A stretch of 60,250 bases of DNA from Deltaproteobacteria bacterium (GCA_019308985.1 JAFDHB010000003.1:1-60250), one strand, 5' to 3'. Counted from the first letter of the stretch, positions 17,073 through 25,853 are shown. The notes: generated by a model from the sequence alone, not told the origin. A program made the numbers and translations.

Positions 17073-17513
17073 ATGGGGAAAGCGCTCATAGTGTATGCAA
17101 CGAGGACGGATGGGACCAGGGATATAGCCGATCTCATAGCAGAAGGTTTACGTATCCAGGGGTTCGAGGCGGATGTGGTCAATGTCAAGACTATCAAAGA
17201 GGGATCGGATCTGGCGGAATATGACGCTTATGTATTCGGTTCCGCCACCTATCATGGCGAGATGTTGCAGGGGATGAAAACCATGCTCTTTTTGGCCGAG
17301 AAGGCGAACCTTGAGGGAAAGGTTGGTGGCGCCTTTGGAGCCTTTGGCTGGAGCGGCGAGGCCCCGGACCGTATTTATGATACCATGAAAAACGTCTTTA
17401 AGATGGATATGGTTAGTGGCCCCCTGAGGCTCAAATCCGCTACCCTGGGAGGAGGCGTTCAGATGGCCCAGGATTACGGAAAAGAATTAGCCGACAAAAT
17501 GAGAAAAGTTTAA
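17073..17513 (+). CDS. Flavodoxin-like protein
   Basis: This 146-residue FMN-binding protein has the phosphate loop YATRTDGTRDIA near the N-terminus and the isoalloxazine-contacting GSATYHGEMLQGM and GAFGWSGEAPD loops. The latter resemble the flavodoxin domain of flavodiiron proteins (compare GAAFGSYGWSGEAV at 21676). It should carry electrons in the cytoplasm at low potential. Length is normal for flavodoxin. Its neighbours suggest it feeds oxygen- or superoxide-reducing enzymes or the mini-CO dehydrogenase. Confidence 0.85.
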   Translation: MGKALIVYATRTDGTRDIADLIAEGLRIQGFEADVVNVKTIKEGSDLAEYDAYVFGSATYHGEMLQGMKTMLFLAEKANLEGKVGGAFGAFGWSGEAPDRIYDTMKNVFKMDMVSGPLRLKSATLGGGVQMAQDYGKELADKMRKV

Positions 17514-17630
17514 CAACTTTTTGCGAACCCATTAATTATTGACTATTGACAAACACGAACTCGCAAAATGTCAAGATTGGGATGGCGAAGTTAAAAGGTT
17601 CAAGTAAGTATTCAAGTTGAGCTTGCGAAA

Positions 17631-17686
17631 TCCCGCTTAGCGGGAGCGCGCGAACCTCGTGTGATGAGGCGTACATTGAAGTACGC
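17631..17686. repeat. Two small hairpins in the spacer before the zinc-ribbon gene
   Basis: TCCCGC-TTA-GCGGGA (17631-17645) and GCGTAC-ATTGAA-GTACGC (17669-17686) are both perfect stems. The surrounding sequence has a repetitive-palindrome look, but only this copy occurs in the window. A tandem TTGACT/TTGACA at about 17538-17551 may mark a promoter. Confidence 0.4.
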
Positions 17687-17759
17687 TGCAATCACAACGG
17701 GGTGAAGCGCAACGCAGAAATTGGACTTTTTACGAAGCTATCCTCATTGGGAGGTGACC

Positions 17760-17966
17760 ATGACAACACCAATGCATTGTCCGGGGTTCCAGGAACTCAA
17801 GAACTTGAAATCCTTCATTTGCAAATGCCCCAACTGCGGAAAGGAAAAGGAGATCTTTTCCGATGAGTTCAACAGGGAACATTTCTGTTCGGGTTGCGGG
17901 GAAAAGATAGACTTTTCCAAGTGTGAGATAGAGCAGGAGGGCGCAACATCCGGTGGCGCCAGGTGA
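17760..17966 (+). CDS. Small four-cysteine ribbon protein next to mini-CooS
   Basis: This 68-residue protein has CKCPNCGKEKEIF and FCSGCGEKIDF, a typical pair of C-x2-C knuckles able to bind zinc or a rubredoxin-like iron. Another cysteine near the N-terminus lies in HCPGF. I do not recognise a named family. GGGAGGTGA precedes the ATG at 17760. It lies 50 bases before the mini-CO dehydrogenase on the same strand, so a role as partner or electron carrier for that enzyme is conceivable but unproven. Confidence 0.7.
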   Translation: MTTPMHCPGFQELKNLKSFICKCPNCGKEKEIFSDEFNREHFCSGCGEKIDFSKCEIEQEGATSGGAR

Positions 17967-18016
17967 AGAGGCTGAGCGGACCTGAGTACTGAGCTCTAGA
18001 GCGAACCTATACACAG

Positions 18017-19492
18017 GTGGAAGGAGAGATCCCCTTTGCCAAGAGGGTCCCTGAGAAGACCCTTGAAACCTGGCGCAAGTATGGTGTTGTACCTAGGGGA
18101 GCCATGCGGGAGATCATGGAGCTCATGCACAGGACCCACATGGGCGTGGATCAGGACTGTGAGAATATCATTCACCAGTGCAGCAGGACCGCCTTGGCCG
18201 ATGGTTGGGGCGGCTCCATGGTGGCCACGGAGATATCAGACATTCTCTTTGGGACACCCACACCCGTGAGGACCGAGGTGAACATGGGCTGTCTCAAGGA
18301 GGACCAGGTGAATATCATCATTCATGGCCATGAACCCAATCTCTTTGAGTCCATGTTGGACTCGGTGAACGACCCAGACCTGATACAGGCGGCACAGGAA
18401 GCCGGGGCCAAGGGCATAAACCTGGTGGGCATGTGCTGTTCAGGTTTGGAAACCCTGTCTCGTCATGGGATACCTCACGCGGGTAATTTCATGTCCACGG
18501 AATCCATAATGGTCACGGGTGCGGTGGACGCAATGGCGGTCGATGTACAGTGCATCAAGCAGGGGCTTGCCAAGGTGGCGGATTGTTATGGGACCAAGCT
18601 CTTTACCACCAATCCCAGGTGCCGCATCGAAGGTGTTGAGCATATCGAGTTCAACGAACACAAGCCGAGGGAATGCACGGACGCGATCGTAGAGAACGCC
18701 ATTGTGCGGTTCAAGAACAGAAAAATGCCCATAGAGATCCCCAAGATCAAGAACCTGGGGATCCACGGGTTTTCACACGAATATATCAATTACATGCTGG
18801 GAGGGACCTTCAGGGCCTCCTATACCCCGTTGAACGATAATATAATAAACGGTAGAATCCGTGGCGTTGCGGGCGTCGTGGGGTGCACCAACCCTAGGGT
18901 CAAGCAGGACTGGGTCCACGTGGAGCTGGTAAAGGAGTTGATAAGGAATGACGTGCTCATAGTGCAGACCGGTTGTTCCCAGATAGCAATCGCAAAGGCC
19001 GGGTTATATACGCCGGAAGCGGCCCATCTGGCTGGACCGGGCTTGAAGGAAGTGTGCGAGGCGGTTGGAATGCCTCCTGTACTGGGATGCGGCGCCTGTG
19101 TGGACAACAGCAGGATCTTGACAGCCTGCGCCGAGATGGTGCGTGTCGGGGGCCTGGGAGAGAGCATCGCGGACCTGCCGGTGGCCGGAGCCGCCCCCGA
19201 ATGGATGAGCGAAAAGGCCATATGTATCGGCCAGTATTTTGTTGCATCAGGGGTCTATACGGTTTTCGGAGTTACCTTCCCCATAGTTGAAGAGACGAAA
19301 TTCCACAAGCTGCTCTTTGAAGGACTGGAAGGAATGGGGTTTGGTAAATGGGGTTTTGCCCAGGATCCCTACGAGATGGCAAAGATGATGATCGCCCATA
19401 TCGACAAGAAAAGAAAGGCCCTTGGAATCGATAAGGCAAGGGAGAGGGTCCTGGTGAGCATGGCAGACCGAAGAGAGATGGAAGCGGCATGA
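18017..19492 (+). CDS. Truncated-form Ni-CO dehydrogenase catalytic subunit (mini-CooS)
   Basis: This 491-residue relative of CooS is shorter than the usual 620-640 residues. All C-cluster (NiFe4S4) ligands of Carboxydothermus CODH-II have counterparts: the HGHEP His (103/105 region), Cys141, Cys179, Cys290, Cys320 and Cys361, with the proton-relay lysine at Lys400 (MSEKAICIG). The N-terminal 150-160 residues that carry the B- and D-cluster cysteines are absent. No such cysteines occur upstream: the frame is closed by a TGA at 17981. The GTG at 18017 is the only reasonable start. I recall a deep-branching 'mini-CooS' group of unknown function in the literature. The neighbourhood is oxidative-stress genes, not CO-metabolism genes. 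Confidence 0.88.
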   Translation: MEGEIPFAKRVPEKTLETWRKYGVVPRGAMREIMELMHRTHMGVDQDCENIIHQCSRTALADGWGGSMVATEISDILFGTPTPVRTEVNMGCLKEDQVNIIIHGHEPNLFESMLDSVNDPDLIQAAQEAGAKGINLVGMCCSGLETLSRHGIPHAGNFMSTESIMVTGAVDAMAVDVQCIKQGLAKVADCYGTKLFTTNPRCRIEGVEHIEFNEHKPRECTDAIVENAIVRFKNRKMPIEIPKIKNLGIHGFSHEYINYMLGGTFRASYTPLNDNIINGRIRGVAGVVGCTNPRVKQDWVHVELVKELIRNDVLIVQTGCSQIAIAKAGLYTPEAAHLAGPGLKEVCEAVGMPPVLGCGACVDNSRILTACAEMVRVGGLGESIADLPVAGAAPEWMSEKAICIGQYFVASGVYTVFGVTFPIVEETKFHKLLFEGLEGMGFGKWGFAQDPYEMAKMMIAHIDKKRKALGIDKARERVLVSMADRREMEAA

Positions 19493-19514
19493 ACCACACA
19501 CCTCTCATGGTTGA

Positions 19515-20633
19515 GTGAAGGAACTGAAAAAAGATAGACGCCGATTGAGCCCTATGGATGAGTCTCGAGAAGACAAGAAGGAGCTGGAAATCCTTCTGGG
19601 GGCCGTCGAAAACACGAACGAGGCCTTTGTCACCATCGATGAGAACCACAGGGTGTTGTTCTTCAACAGGGCGGCGGAAAGGATTTTTGGTTACAGCAGG
19701 GAGGAGGTGTTAGGTCGAGACCTGGACGTGATCATGTCTCCCCGGTGCAGCCGGGATCATCATGCCGCGGTGCAGCGCTATATAAGGACAAGAGAGCCCC
19801 GGAGAATCGGCCATGAGAGCGAACTCCAGGCTACGAGAAAAAATGGAGAGACCTTTCCAGCGAGCATTTCATTCTCCGTATCGCGGCAAGGAGAGAAGAC
19901 CTATTTTACCGGCATAGTGCGGGACCTGACGGAGACAAAGGCATTGCAGGAGCAGGTAATCAGATCTGAACGGTTGGCGGCCCTGGGGCAGGTCGTGGCC
20001 GAGATTACGCACGAGATCAGGAACCCTCTGATGATGATCGGGGGCTTCGCCCGCCAGCTTCTGAGCCAGGCCACGGAAGAGAAGGCCCGAGAGAAATTGA
20101 ATATTATCGTCCAGGAGGTTGCAAGGCTTGAGAAGCTCCTCAGGGACTTGAGGGAATTCTACCTCCCTGCCAAGCTTAAGAGCGAGGAAGTGGACATAAA
20201 CGGCGTGTTAAGGGAAGTATACCAATTGAGTCTGGATGAATGTAAGAGGAAAAACATAATACTGGAACTTAGCACTGACAAAGGGGAAACCATGATACTC
20301 GGGGACGGGGACAAGATCAAGCAGGTCATCCTGAACTTGGTCAGGAATGCAATCGACGCCATGAAAGGCGGGGGTAGGCTGACCCTGGAGGCCAAGAGGT
20401 CCCTGGGGAAGGTCCGGGTCACGGTGAGTGACACCGGGTGTGGTATACCCCCCTCAGAACAGGAGAAGGTCTTTTCCCCTTTTTTTACATCCAAGGATCA
20501 TGGAACCGGTCTCGGCTTGAGCATATCCAAGAGGATCATCGAGGAGCACCCCGGAGGTTCTATGACCATGGAAAGTGAGGAAGGGAAAGGCACCTCATTC
20601 CATATAACCATGCCCCTTTTACAAAGACCCTGA
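19515..20633 (+). CDS. PAS-domain sensor histidine kinase
   Basis: This 372-residue soluble kinase has no membrane segment. A PAS domain (about residues 25-140, ending FTGIVRDLTETKALQEQ) is followed by a HisKA dimerisation domain with H-box EITHEIRNPLMMIGGFA, and a HATPase domain with LVRNAIDAM, DTGCGIPP and GTGLGLSISK. It probably senses a cytoplasmic redox or ligand signal through PAS. No response regulator lies nearby, so its partner is elsewhere. The GTG at 19515 follows the mini-CooS stop by 22 bases; an ATG at 19554 is possible. Confidence 0.88.
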   Translation: MKELKKDRRRLSPMDESREDKKELEILLGAVENTNEAFVTIDENHRVLFFNRAAERIFGYSREEVLGRDLDVIMSPRCSRDHHAAVQRYIRTREPRRIGHESELQATRKNGETFPASISFSVSRQGEKTYFTGIVRDLTETKALQEQVIRSERLAALGQVVAEITHEIRNPLMMIGGFARQLLSQATEEKAREKLNIIVQEVARLEKLLRDLREFYLPAKLKSEEVDINGVLREVYQLSLDECKRKNIILELSTDKGETMILGDGDKIKQVILNLVRNAIDAMKGGGRLTLEAKRSLGKVRVTVSDTGCGIPPSEQEKVFSPFFTSKDHGTGLGLSISKRIIEEHPGGSMTMESEEGKGTSFHITMPLLQRP

Positions 20634-20671
20634 GAGGAATAATGCTACTGATTTAAGGGAGGGAGAGATGT

Positions 20672-21856
20672 ATGACACCAATTGAGATTGCCAAGGATAT
20701 CTACTGCGTAGGATCTACGGACTGGAATATCAGGGATTTCCACGGTTATTCCACCTATCAAGGGACGACCTATAACGCCTATCTGATCATGGACGAGAAG
20801 ATCACCTTGATAGACACGGTAAAGAAGGAATACGCCGATGATTTGCTGGAAAACATAAACCGGATCGTTGATCCCAAGAAGATTGACATCGTGATCAGCA
20901 ACCATACCGAGATGGACCATTCGGGTGGCCTGGCCAGGGTGATGCACAAAATAGGAGAGGATAAGCCCCTTTATTGCTCCAAGGCCGGTTCCAAGAATCT
21001 CCCACGGCATTTTCACCACCAGTGGAATTATCGCCCGGTGGAAGATGGAGAAGAGCTGGAAATTGGGAAGCGAACCCTGAAGTTTATCGAAACCAGGATG
21101 CTCCATTGGCCGGACAGCATGTTCACCTATTGCAAGCAAGAGAAGATTCTCTTCTCAAGCGATGCCTTTGGACAGCACTATGCAGGGGTGGAGCGATTTG
21201 ACGACCGGATTGGGGATGCCATAATGGAAGACGCAAAGAAATACTTTGCGAACATATTGCTCCTCTATAGCCCCTTGATAATAAAGCTGGTGAAAAAAGT
21301 GACGGAGATGGGCCTGGAGATAGACACGATCTGCCCGGATCACGGGATAATATGGAGAAAAGATCCCGGTAAGATAATCAGCGCATACGTGGAATGGGCG
21401 GAACAGAGGCCAAAGAGAAAGGCCTTGGTGATCTACGACACCATGTGGCATAGTACGGAGAAGATGGCAGAGGCCATCGTGGACACTCTGGCCCGAGAAG
21501 GTGTGGATGCCGCCCCCTTTCATTTGAGGAAATGGCATAGGAGCGATATCATGACAGAGGTGTTGGATGCCGGCGCGCTCCTGGTCGGTTCGCCCACCCT
21601 GAACAACGGCCTGTTTCCCACGGTAAGTGACTTCTTGACCTATCTGAAAGGCTTCAGGCCCCAGAACAAGATCGGGGCCGCCTTTGGTTCTTACGGCTGG
21701 AGCGGGGAGGCGGTCAAGCTGATCGCCAAAGAGATGGAGGCGATGAAATTCAACTTCGTGGAGCCCGCCCTAAAGATTCAGTATGTGCCTGACAGGGAAG
21801 GCCTTGACGGGTGCAGAGAACTAGCCAAGAAGATAGGCGCTTTACTTCCGGCCTAG
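20672..21856 (+). CDS. fprA: Flavodiiron protein (FprA/ROO type)
   Basis: This 394-residue protein has an N-terminal metallo-beta-lactamase-like domain with the diiron ligand motif HTEMDHSGG (near residue 80), further ligands in SSDAFGQHY and CPDHGIIWR, and a C-terminal flavodoxin domain (IYDTMWHSTEKMA, SPTLNNGLFP, GSYGWSGEAV). Such enzymes reduce oxygen to water or nitric oxide to nitrous oxide in anaerobes, fed by rubredoxin. The ATG at 20672 is used; the overlapping ATG at 20668 meets a stop at once. A single-cluster ferredoxin follows it. Confidence 0.93.
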   Translation: MTPIEIAKDIYCVGSTDWNIRDFHGYSTYQGTTYNAYLIMDEKITLIDTVKKEYADDLLENINRIVDPKKIDIVISNHTEMDHSGGLARVMHKIGEDKPLYCSKAGSKNLPRHFHHQWNYRPVEDGEELEIGKRTLKFIETRMLHWPDSMFTYCKQEKILFSSDAFGQHYAGVERFDDRIGDAIMEDAKKYFANILLLYSPLIIKLVKKVTEMGLEIDTICPDHGIIWRKDPGKIISAYVEWAEQRPKRKALVIYDTMWHSTEKMAEAIVDTLAREGVDAAPFHLRKWHRSDIMTEVLDAGALLVGSPTLNNGLFPTVSDFLTYLKGFRPQNKIGAAFGSYGWSGEAVKLIAKEMEAMKFNFVEPALKIQYVPDREGLDGCRELAKKIGALLPA

Positions 21857-21923
21857 GGACACGAAACGGGGCTGCAACAGGGCGTTTTCAGACACAAGAG
21901 AAACGAAATGACTCGGGCAAGAC

Positions 21924-22151
21924 ATGCCGCCAAGAAGAGGAAATGTCCGCCGGGTGAAGAAGATCCCTGTCATTGACTTGAGCAGGTGTAATGACTGCCA
22001 GTCCTGTATTGAATTATGTCCGGGAGTATTCAGGAAAAACCAAGAGACAGGGACGATAGAGATGGCTGACTTCTCAGAATACCCTGAGGATGATGACGAT
22101 AAGGCCATCAGCATGTGCCCTGAGGAGTGCATTTCCTGGGAGGAGGCTTGA
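21924..22151 (+). CDS. Single-cluster ferredoxin (Desulfovibrio gigas type)
   Basis: This protein of about 75 residues has RCNDCQSCIELCPGVF and a distal SMCPEECISW. The arrangement matches monocluster ferredoxins of sulfate reducers, where three cysteines of the first motif plus the distal Cys-Pro hold a 4Fe-4S (or 3Fe-4S) centre. The acidic stretch YPEDDDDK is normal for these carriers. ATG 21924 lacks a clear ribosome site; GTG 21954 would begin just before PVIDLSRC. It closes the oxidative-stress block. Confidence 0.88.
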   Translation: MPPRRGNVRRVKKIPVIDLSRCNDCQSCIELCPGVFRKNQETGTIEMADFSEYPEDDDDKAISMCPEECISWEEA

Positions 22152-22245
22152 GAGGACATACGACCCAGCGATCAGCCGGGAATGAAATGTAGTAAACCAC
22201 AAAGGATCAATACAAGGAATCGGCCGATCGTATTAAGGCCACTCT

Positions 22246-24243
22246 TTATCGCCTTCGGGTTAAGCTCTTGTATCCTTTTATTTTGCGGTAAAGGGTGCTT
22301 CTGGAGATTTTGAGTTCGCGTGCCGCTTGAGAAATATTCCAGTCGCATCGCTCCAGAGTGGATAGAATCATCTCCTGAAGACCTTTTTGAAGTGAGATTG
22401 TTTCAGACAAATCCGCCTGGGGTTTTTTGAAAAGCCTTGCAGGCAGGTGGGCTTTGCGGATCGTATTCCCCTGGCAAAGGAGGAGTGCCCGCTCCACACA
22501 GTTCTCGAGTTCCCTAACATTGCCCGGCCAGGAATAGCTTTTCAAGATATCCAAAACTTCACCGGATATCCTGGGCTTTCTTATGTTCATGAGCTGGCAC
22601 TGGCGTTCCAGGATATGATCCATGAGCAATTCCAAGTCTTCGATTCTATCGCGGAGGGGCGGGATATGGATCTCAACGACATTCAATCGATAGTAAAGAT
22701 CTTCCCTGAAGTTTGCCTTTTCCACTTCAGTTAGCAGGTCTTTGTTGCTTGCTGCAATTACCCTGACATCTATCGGAATGGTTTGGGTATCACCCAGCCT
22801 CATTATTTCGTTTTGCTGGAGTACCCTAAGGAGCTTGGACTGCAGTTCAAGAGGAAGCCCATCAATTTCATCCAGGAAAAGGGTGCCCCTGTTGGCAAGC
22901 TCAAATTTACCAACCATGCCCCCACGCCTGGCACCAGTAAAGGCTCCTTCCTTGTAACCAAAGAGTTCGGATTCAATCAGATCCCTAGGGATGGTGGCAC
23001 AGGAGATGGCCACGAAGGGTTCATTCCTTCGTGCGCTGTAACAGTGGATAGCCTGGGCAAACAGTTCCTTGCCTGTTCCGCTTTCACCTATGATCAGGAC
23101 TCTTGAATTGGTCTTTGCGGCAATCTTTGCCAGCTTGATCTGCTTTAGCAGTAGGCGGCTTTTCCCCTTGATGTCGCGAAATTCGTATTTCGCATAATTC
23201 CCGCCTATTCTCTTGGCAATATTGATCATGTGCCGCTTCTCAGCAAGCGTGAGAATCGCACCGATTTCATGCAGGGAACTATTGCGTATGGGATCAAGCC
23301 TGCATATGTAAGCTTTTTGTCCACCGGGGCAATGGAAACTTATTTCAACCCCGTTCAAATAATTCCTTTTCTTGATGGCCTCCAAGAGCTTGGGTTCAGG
23401 GCGAACCACCTTGTCCAGTCGGCTGCCGAGGATTGCGCCTTCAAGGCCGAGCATTTGTGAAGCGGCCCTATTCATGTGGGTAATGCAGAGGTTGTTATTA
23501 AAGGCAATTACTCCATCTGAGATGGAATTGAATATGGAGGTGAGCATGGAGTTAAGCTTATTTTTTTCCTCAATAAGTGCTCTTTCCCGTAGCTGGCCTC
23601 CTATTGCATCGGCTGCTTCCGTCACCAGGGCCAAGGTATGCCTGTGTTGGCCAGTGGAGCGGCCCGAAAGAGTGATAACTCCAATAAGCTGGTTATTCAC
23701 ATCATAGATAGGTGCGGAAGAGCAAGTCCAGGGGTGATGGCGGGCTTTGTAGTGTTGGGCGCCGGTTAACTGTATTGGTCTGCCTTCTATCAGGCATAAA
23801 CCGATCGCATTTGTCCCAGCCACTTCGATAGTACGAAGGCAGCCCGGCTGGTAGAAGTTTCGCTCTGCCATTTCCAGGACATCGCTGTCCCCACTCACCA
23901 CGAGAACATGTCCCTGTCTCTCGGTCAGGGTAATAATAAAGCCGGTTCCCTTAACAGACAATTGAATCATCTCGATCACGGGCTTTGAAACTTCTATAAG
24001 ATCCCTGTTGCGCCTGATCAGGGCGCGCAATTTGGAATTGGACAGGGCCGGGGGCGGATTCTCGCTAAAGGGATCAATCCCTATTTCTTTGCACCGAATC
24101 CACGACCTCAGCACTTCTTCTCTGATTTCTCGGCCAGGGGGCAACCCCTTGAGAACCACGTTTTCCCAAGCCGTTTTTAGCGGGTCGACGGCCAGTAGTT
24201 CAGAATCCCTGCTCCCTGTTTTTGTAACGGAGGCCTTTTCCAT
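22246..24243 (-). CDS. Sigma-54-dependent activator (AcoR-like)
   Basis: This 665-residue enhancer-binding protein has an N-terminal GAF-like sensory region of the acetoin-regulator type (about 40-225), a PAS domain (about 235-350) and an AAA+ domain with Walker A GESGTGKE, the sigma-54-contact loop GAFTGA, and FLDEIDGLP. A C-terminal Fis-type helix-turn-helix (WNISQAARELKISRSTLYRKIKGY) follows. It should turn on -24/-12 promoters in response to a small metabolite. Its start overlaps the end of lipA by 44 bases. Two matching promoters with a shared upstream element lie at 25476 and 34922. Confidence 0.93.
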   Translation of the reverse strand: MEKASVTKTGSRDSELLAVDPLKTAWENVVLKGLPPGREIREEVLRSWIRCKEIGIDPFSENPPPALSNSKLRALIRRNRDLIEVSKPVIEMIQLSVKGTGFIITLTERQGHVLVVSGDSDVLEMAERNFYQPGCLRTIEVAGTNAIGLCLIEGRPIQLTGAQHYKARHHPWTCSSAPIYDVNNQLIGVITLSGRSTGQHRHTLALVTEAADAIGGQLRERALIEEKNKLNSMLTSIFNSISDGVIAFNNNLCITHMNRAASQMLGLEGAILGSRLDKVVRPEPKLLEAIKKRNYLNGVEISFHCPGGQKAYICRLDPIRNSSLHEIGAILTLAEKRHMINIAKRIGGNYAKYEFRDIKGKSRLLLKQIKLAKIAAKTNSRVLIIGESGTGKELFAQAIHCYSARRNEPFVAISCATIPRDLIESELFGYKEGAFTGARRGGMVGKFELANRGTLFLDEIDGLPLELQSKLLRVLQQNEIMRLGDTQTIPIDVRVIAASNKDLLTEVEKANFREDLYYRLNVVEIHIPPLRDRIEDLELLMDHILERQCQLMNIRKPRISGEVLDILKSYSWPGNVRELENCVERALLLCQGNTIRKAHLPARLFKKPQADLSETISLQKGLQEMILSTLERCDWNISQAARELKISRSTLYRKIKGYKSLTRRR

Positions 24244-25153
24244 GACGCCAATAGCCCTCTATTGAGTTTGAAGCGACTCTTTCCATTTTTTCAAGGGCCT
24301 GAAAGTAAAGCCCTTCGGCCCTGTAAGAACTTCTTACAAGAGGAGCGCTTGCCACGGCGCAAAAGCCGCGGTTTAGCGCCTCTTTTGCATATTCGTCAAA
24401 TTCTTCTGGTGGTACATAGCGTATCACCGGATGATGTCTTTCTGATGGTGCCAGGTACTGGCCAAGGGTAAGAAGCCTGCAACCCGCTTCTCGAAGATCA
24501 TTCATAACTCCCAGAACTTCTTCCCGGGTTTCACCCAACCCGAGCATCATTCCCGACTTGGTTATGACCTGAGGGCGATATGCGGCTGCGCTCCTGAGGA
24601 GTTCGAGGGAACGGCGGTAATCAGCCTGTGGGCGGATCCGGGGATACAGCCTTGGCACTGTCTCGACATTATGGTTCAAAACATTGGGCCCTGAAGAAAG
24701 GACGAGTGCCAGGGACTCGGGGCTTCCGCCCAAGTCTGAAATAAGCAGCTCGACTCCGACGGAGGGAGAGTGCTTTCGCAAAATTTCAACTGTTGTAGCA
24801 ATGTGCGATGCGCCCCCGTCAGGGAGATCATCCCTGCTTACCATGGTCAAAACACAGTATCTAAGGTGTAGCTTTTCTATAGCCAGGGCAATATTCTCAG
24901 GCTCCCTGGGATCTGGAGGATGAATCGGCGATTTATCCACTGCGCAAAAAGTGCAGCGCCTTGTGCAACTCGGGCCGAGCAAAAGAAAAGTCGCCGTTCC
25001 CCTGCTGTAACATTCCATTTGATTGGGGCAGTGAGCTTCTTCGCAGACAGTATGAAGGCCGCCATGTTTAATGGCCGCCATAACGGTCGCACTTTCCCCG
25101 GCAGGGGGAAGCCTGCGCCGGAGCCACGGTGGCTTTTGAGTTGAAACGGGCAT
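24200..25153 (-). CDS. lipA: Lipoyl synthase
   Basis: This 317-residue radical-SAM enzyme inserts two sulfurs into octanoyl-lysine of E2 subunits. The auxiliary cluster cysteines are Cys37, Cys42 and Cys48 (CEEAHCPNQMEC), and the radical-SAM cluster is Cys63, Cys67 and Cys70 (CTRRCTFC). The C-terminal PLVRSSYRAE includes the serine ligand. The ATG at 25153 aligns with known LipA N-termini; the longer reading frame is not supported. Placement beside an AcoR-like regulator and near an E1-E2-E3 cluster parallels acetoin dehydrogenase loci, which can encode their own lipoyl synthase (AcoS). Confidence 0.93.
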   Translation of the reverse strand: MPVSTQKPPWLRRRLPPAGESATVMAAIKHGGLHTVCEEAHCPNQMECYSRGTATFLLLGPSCTRRCTFCAVDKSPIHPPDPREPENIALAIEKLHLRYCVLTMVSRDDLPDGGASHIATTVEILRKHSPSVGVELLISDLGGSPESLALVLSSGPNVLNHNVETVPRLYPRIRPQADYRRSLELLRSAAAYRPQVITKSGMMLGLGETREEVLGVMNDLREAGCRLLTLGQYLAPSERHHPVIRYVPPEEFDEYAKEALNRGFCAVASAPLVRSSYRAEGLYFQALEKMERVASNSIEGYWRHGKGLRYKNREQGF

Positions 25154-25200
25154 TCTCTGCAATATTCTCCAGGAAAGAGTGGAAGATTTGATCAATTTGT

Positions 25201-25230
25201 AGTTTACTCCTTGGAGAGGTGCATTGTCAA
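25201..25230 (-). promoter_or_regulatory. Sigma-70-like promoter for lipA and the activator
   Basis: On the minus strand TTGACA (complement of 25225-25230) and TAAACT (complement of 25201-25206) are separated by 18 bp, about 48 bases upstream of the lipA start. The -10 box matches 4 of 6 positions. Confidence 0.4.
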
Positions 25231-25354
25231 CTTCCACACCCTTTTTGGGAATTCCAAAGTGATTAGTGTTAGTTAGAAGCGTTCCATGATTCAGAGCGAA
25301 TATTTCAAACACCACAAAGGGCGGGGAGCCTATTGCAAGAACGTGTGCCGCTTT

Positions 25355-25381
25355 AGAACAATTGTATTATTTTGAAACAAA
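25355..25381 (+). promoter_or_regulatory. Upstream activator element, copy 1
   Basis: This 27-bp sequence starts AGAACAATTGTATTATT and ends in ACAAA. It matches 34791-34817 at 25 of 27 positions. It contains the 8-bp palindrome ACAATTGT. It lies about 110 bp upstream of the -24/-12 promoter at 25476, the normal distance for a sigma-54 enhancer site, and is probably bound by the activator encoded at 22246. Confidence 0.7.
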
Positions 25382-25475
25382 GAAATCTGCTCCCCGCGCA
25401 TGGTCCAATTTGGTTAGAAGAAATTACTTAAGAATTGCAGCCGAATGGCGACTCCCATAATACCGACCTTAACTA

Positions 25476-25491
25476 TGGTACGAGACTTGCT
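25476..25491 (+). promoter_or_regulatory. Sigma-54 (-24/-12) promoter, TRAP/flavoprotein operon
   Basis: TGGTACGAGACTTGCT agrees with the consensus TGGCACG-N4-TTGCW with one change in the -24 block and the exact GG-to-GC spacing of 12. Transcription from here would have a leader of about 350 bases before dctP. Confidence 0.75.
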
Positions 25492-25502
25492 TGAAAAACA
25501 AC

Positions 25503-25853
25503 AGTGTCGATGAAGATTGTCCCGGGTCACCCGGTTCCATCCCTCTACAGAGGTTAAGATCTCAGAATTTGTGTCAAGTTTCTGTATCTTGTTGTGCAGT
25601 TTGCGAACAGACGCTAGATTCTGGTTCCTGGCTTCCGGCTCGGAGAGATGCTGGATCCTAAGGAAGGCTTGTTTATTGTTTTATCCAGCATCGCTTTGCT
25701 CAAGCAACGCAGCTAATCTTTCCTCAACTCGCCGGTTTGAGGCAGAGCTTCGCTGGTTATTGCAACTCTTAAGCCCCCGTGTAGAAGGAATAGGACAAAA
25801 CAGTTTTGGTGAGCTTGGCCTTCAATAAAACATAAAAAAAAGGAGGGAAAACA
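25503..25853 (+). other. Long leader before dctP, with a 10-bp hairpin
   Basis: The region between lipA and dctP is 700 bases without a gene. Beyond the promoter elements, its transcribed part holds a perfect 10-bp inverted repeat, GATGCTGGAT (25647-25656) and ATCCAGCATC (25683-25692), and a smaller CCGGGTCACCCGG dyad near 25531. I recognise no riboswitch class. A strong AAAGGAGGG ribosome site ends the leader. Confidence 0.4.

Noticed and set aside
17760..18016. Possibility that the missing CooS N-terminus is encoded upstream by a frameshift
   Set aside because: The upstream 68-residue ribbon protein has its own start, ribosome site and stop, and lacks the B/D-cluster cysteine pattern; the CooS frame is closed at 17981.
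25331..25350. Sigma-54-like sequence on the minus strand facing lipA (CGGCAC ... TTGCA)
   Set aside because: The GG-to-GC distance is 13 instead of 12; sigma-54 spacing is strict, and a TTGACA promoter at 25201-25230 explains lipA better.
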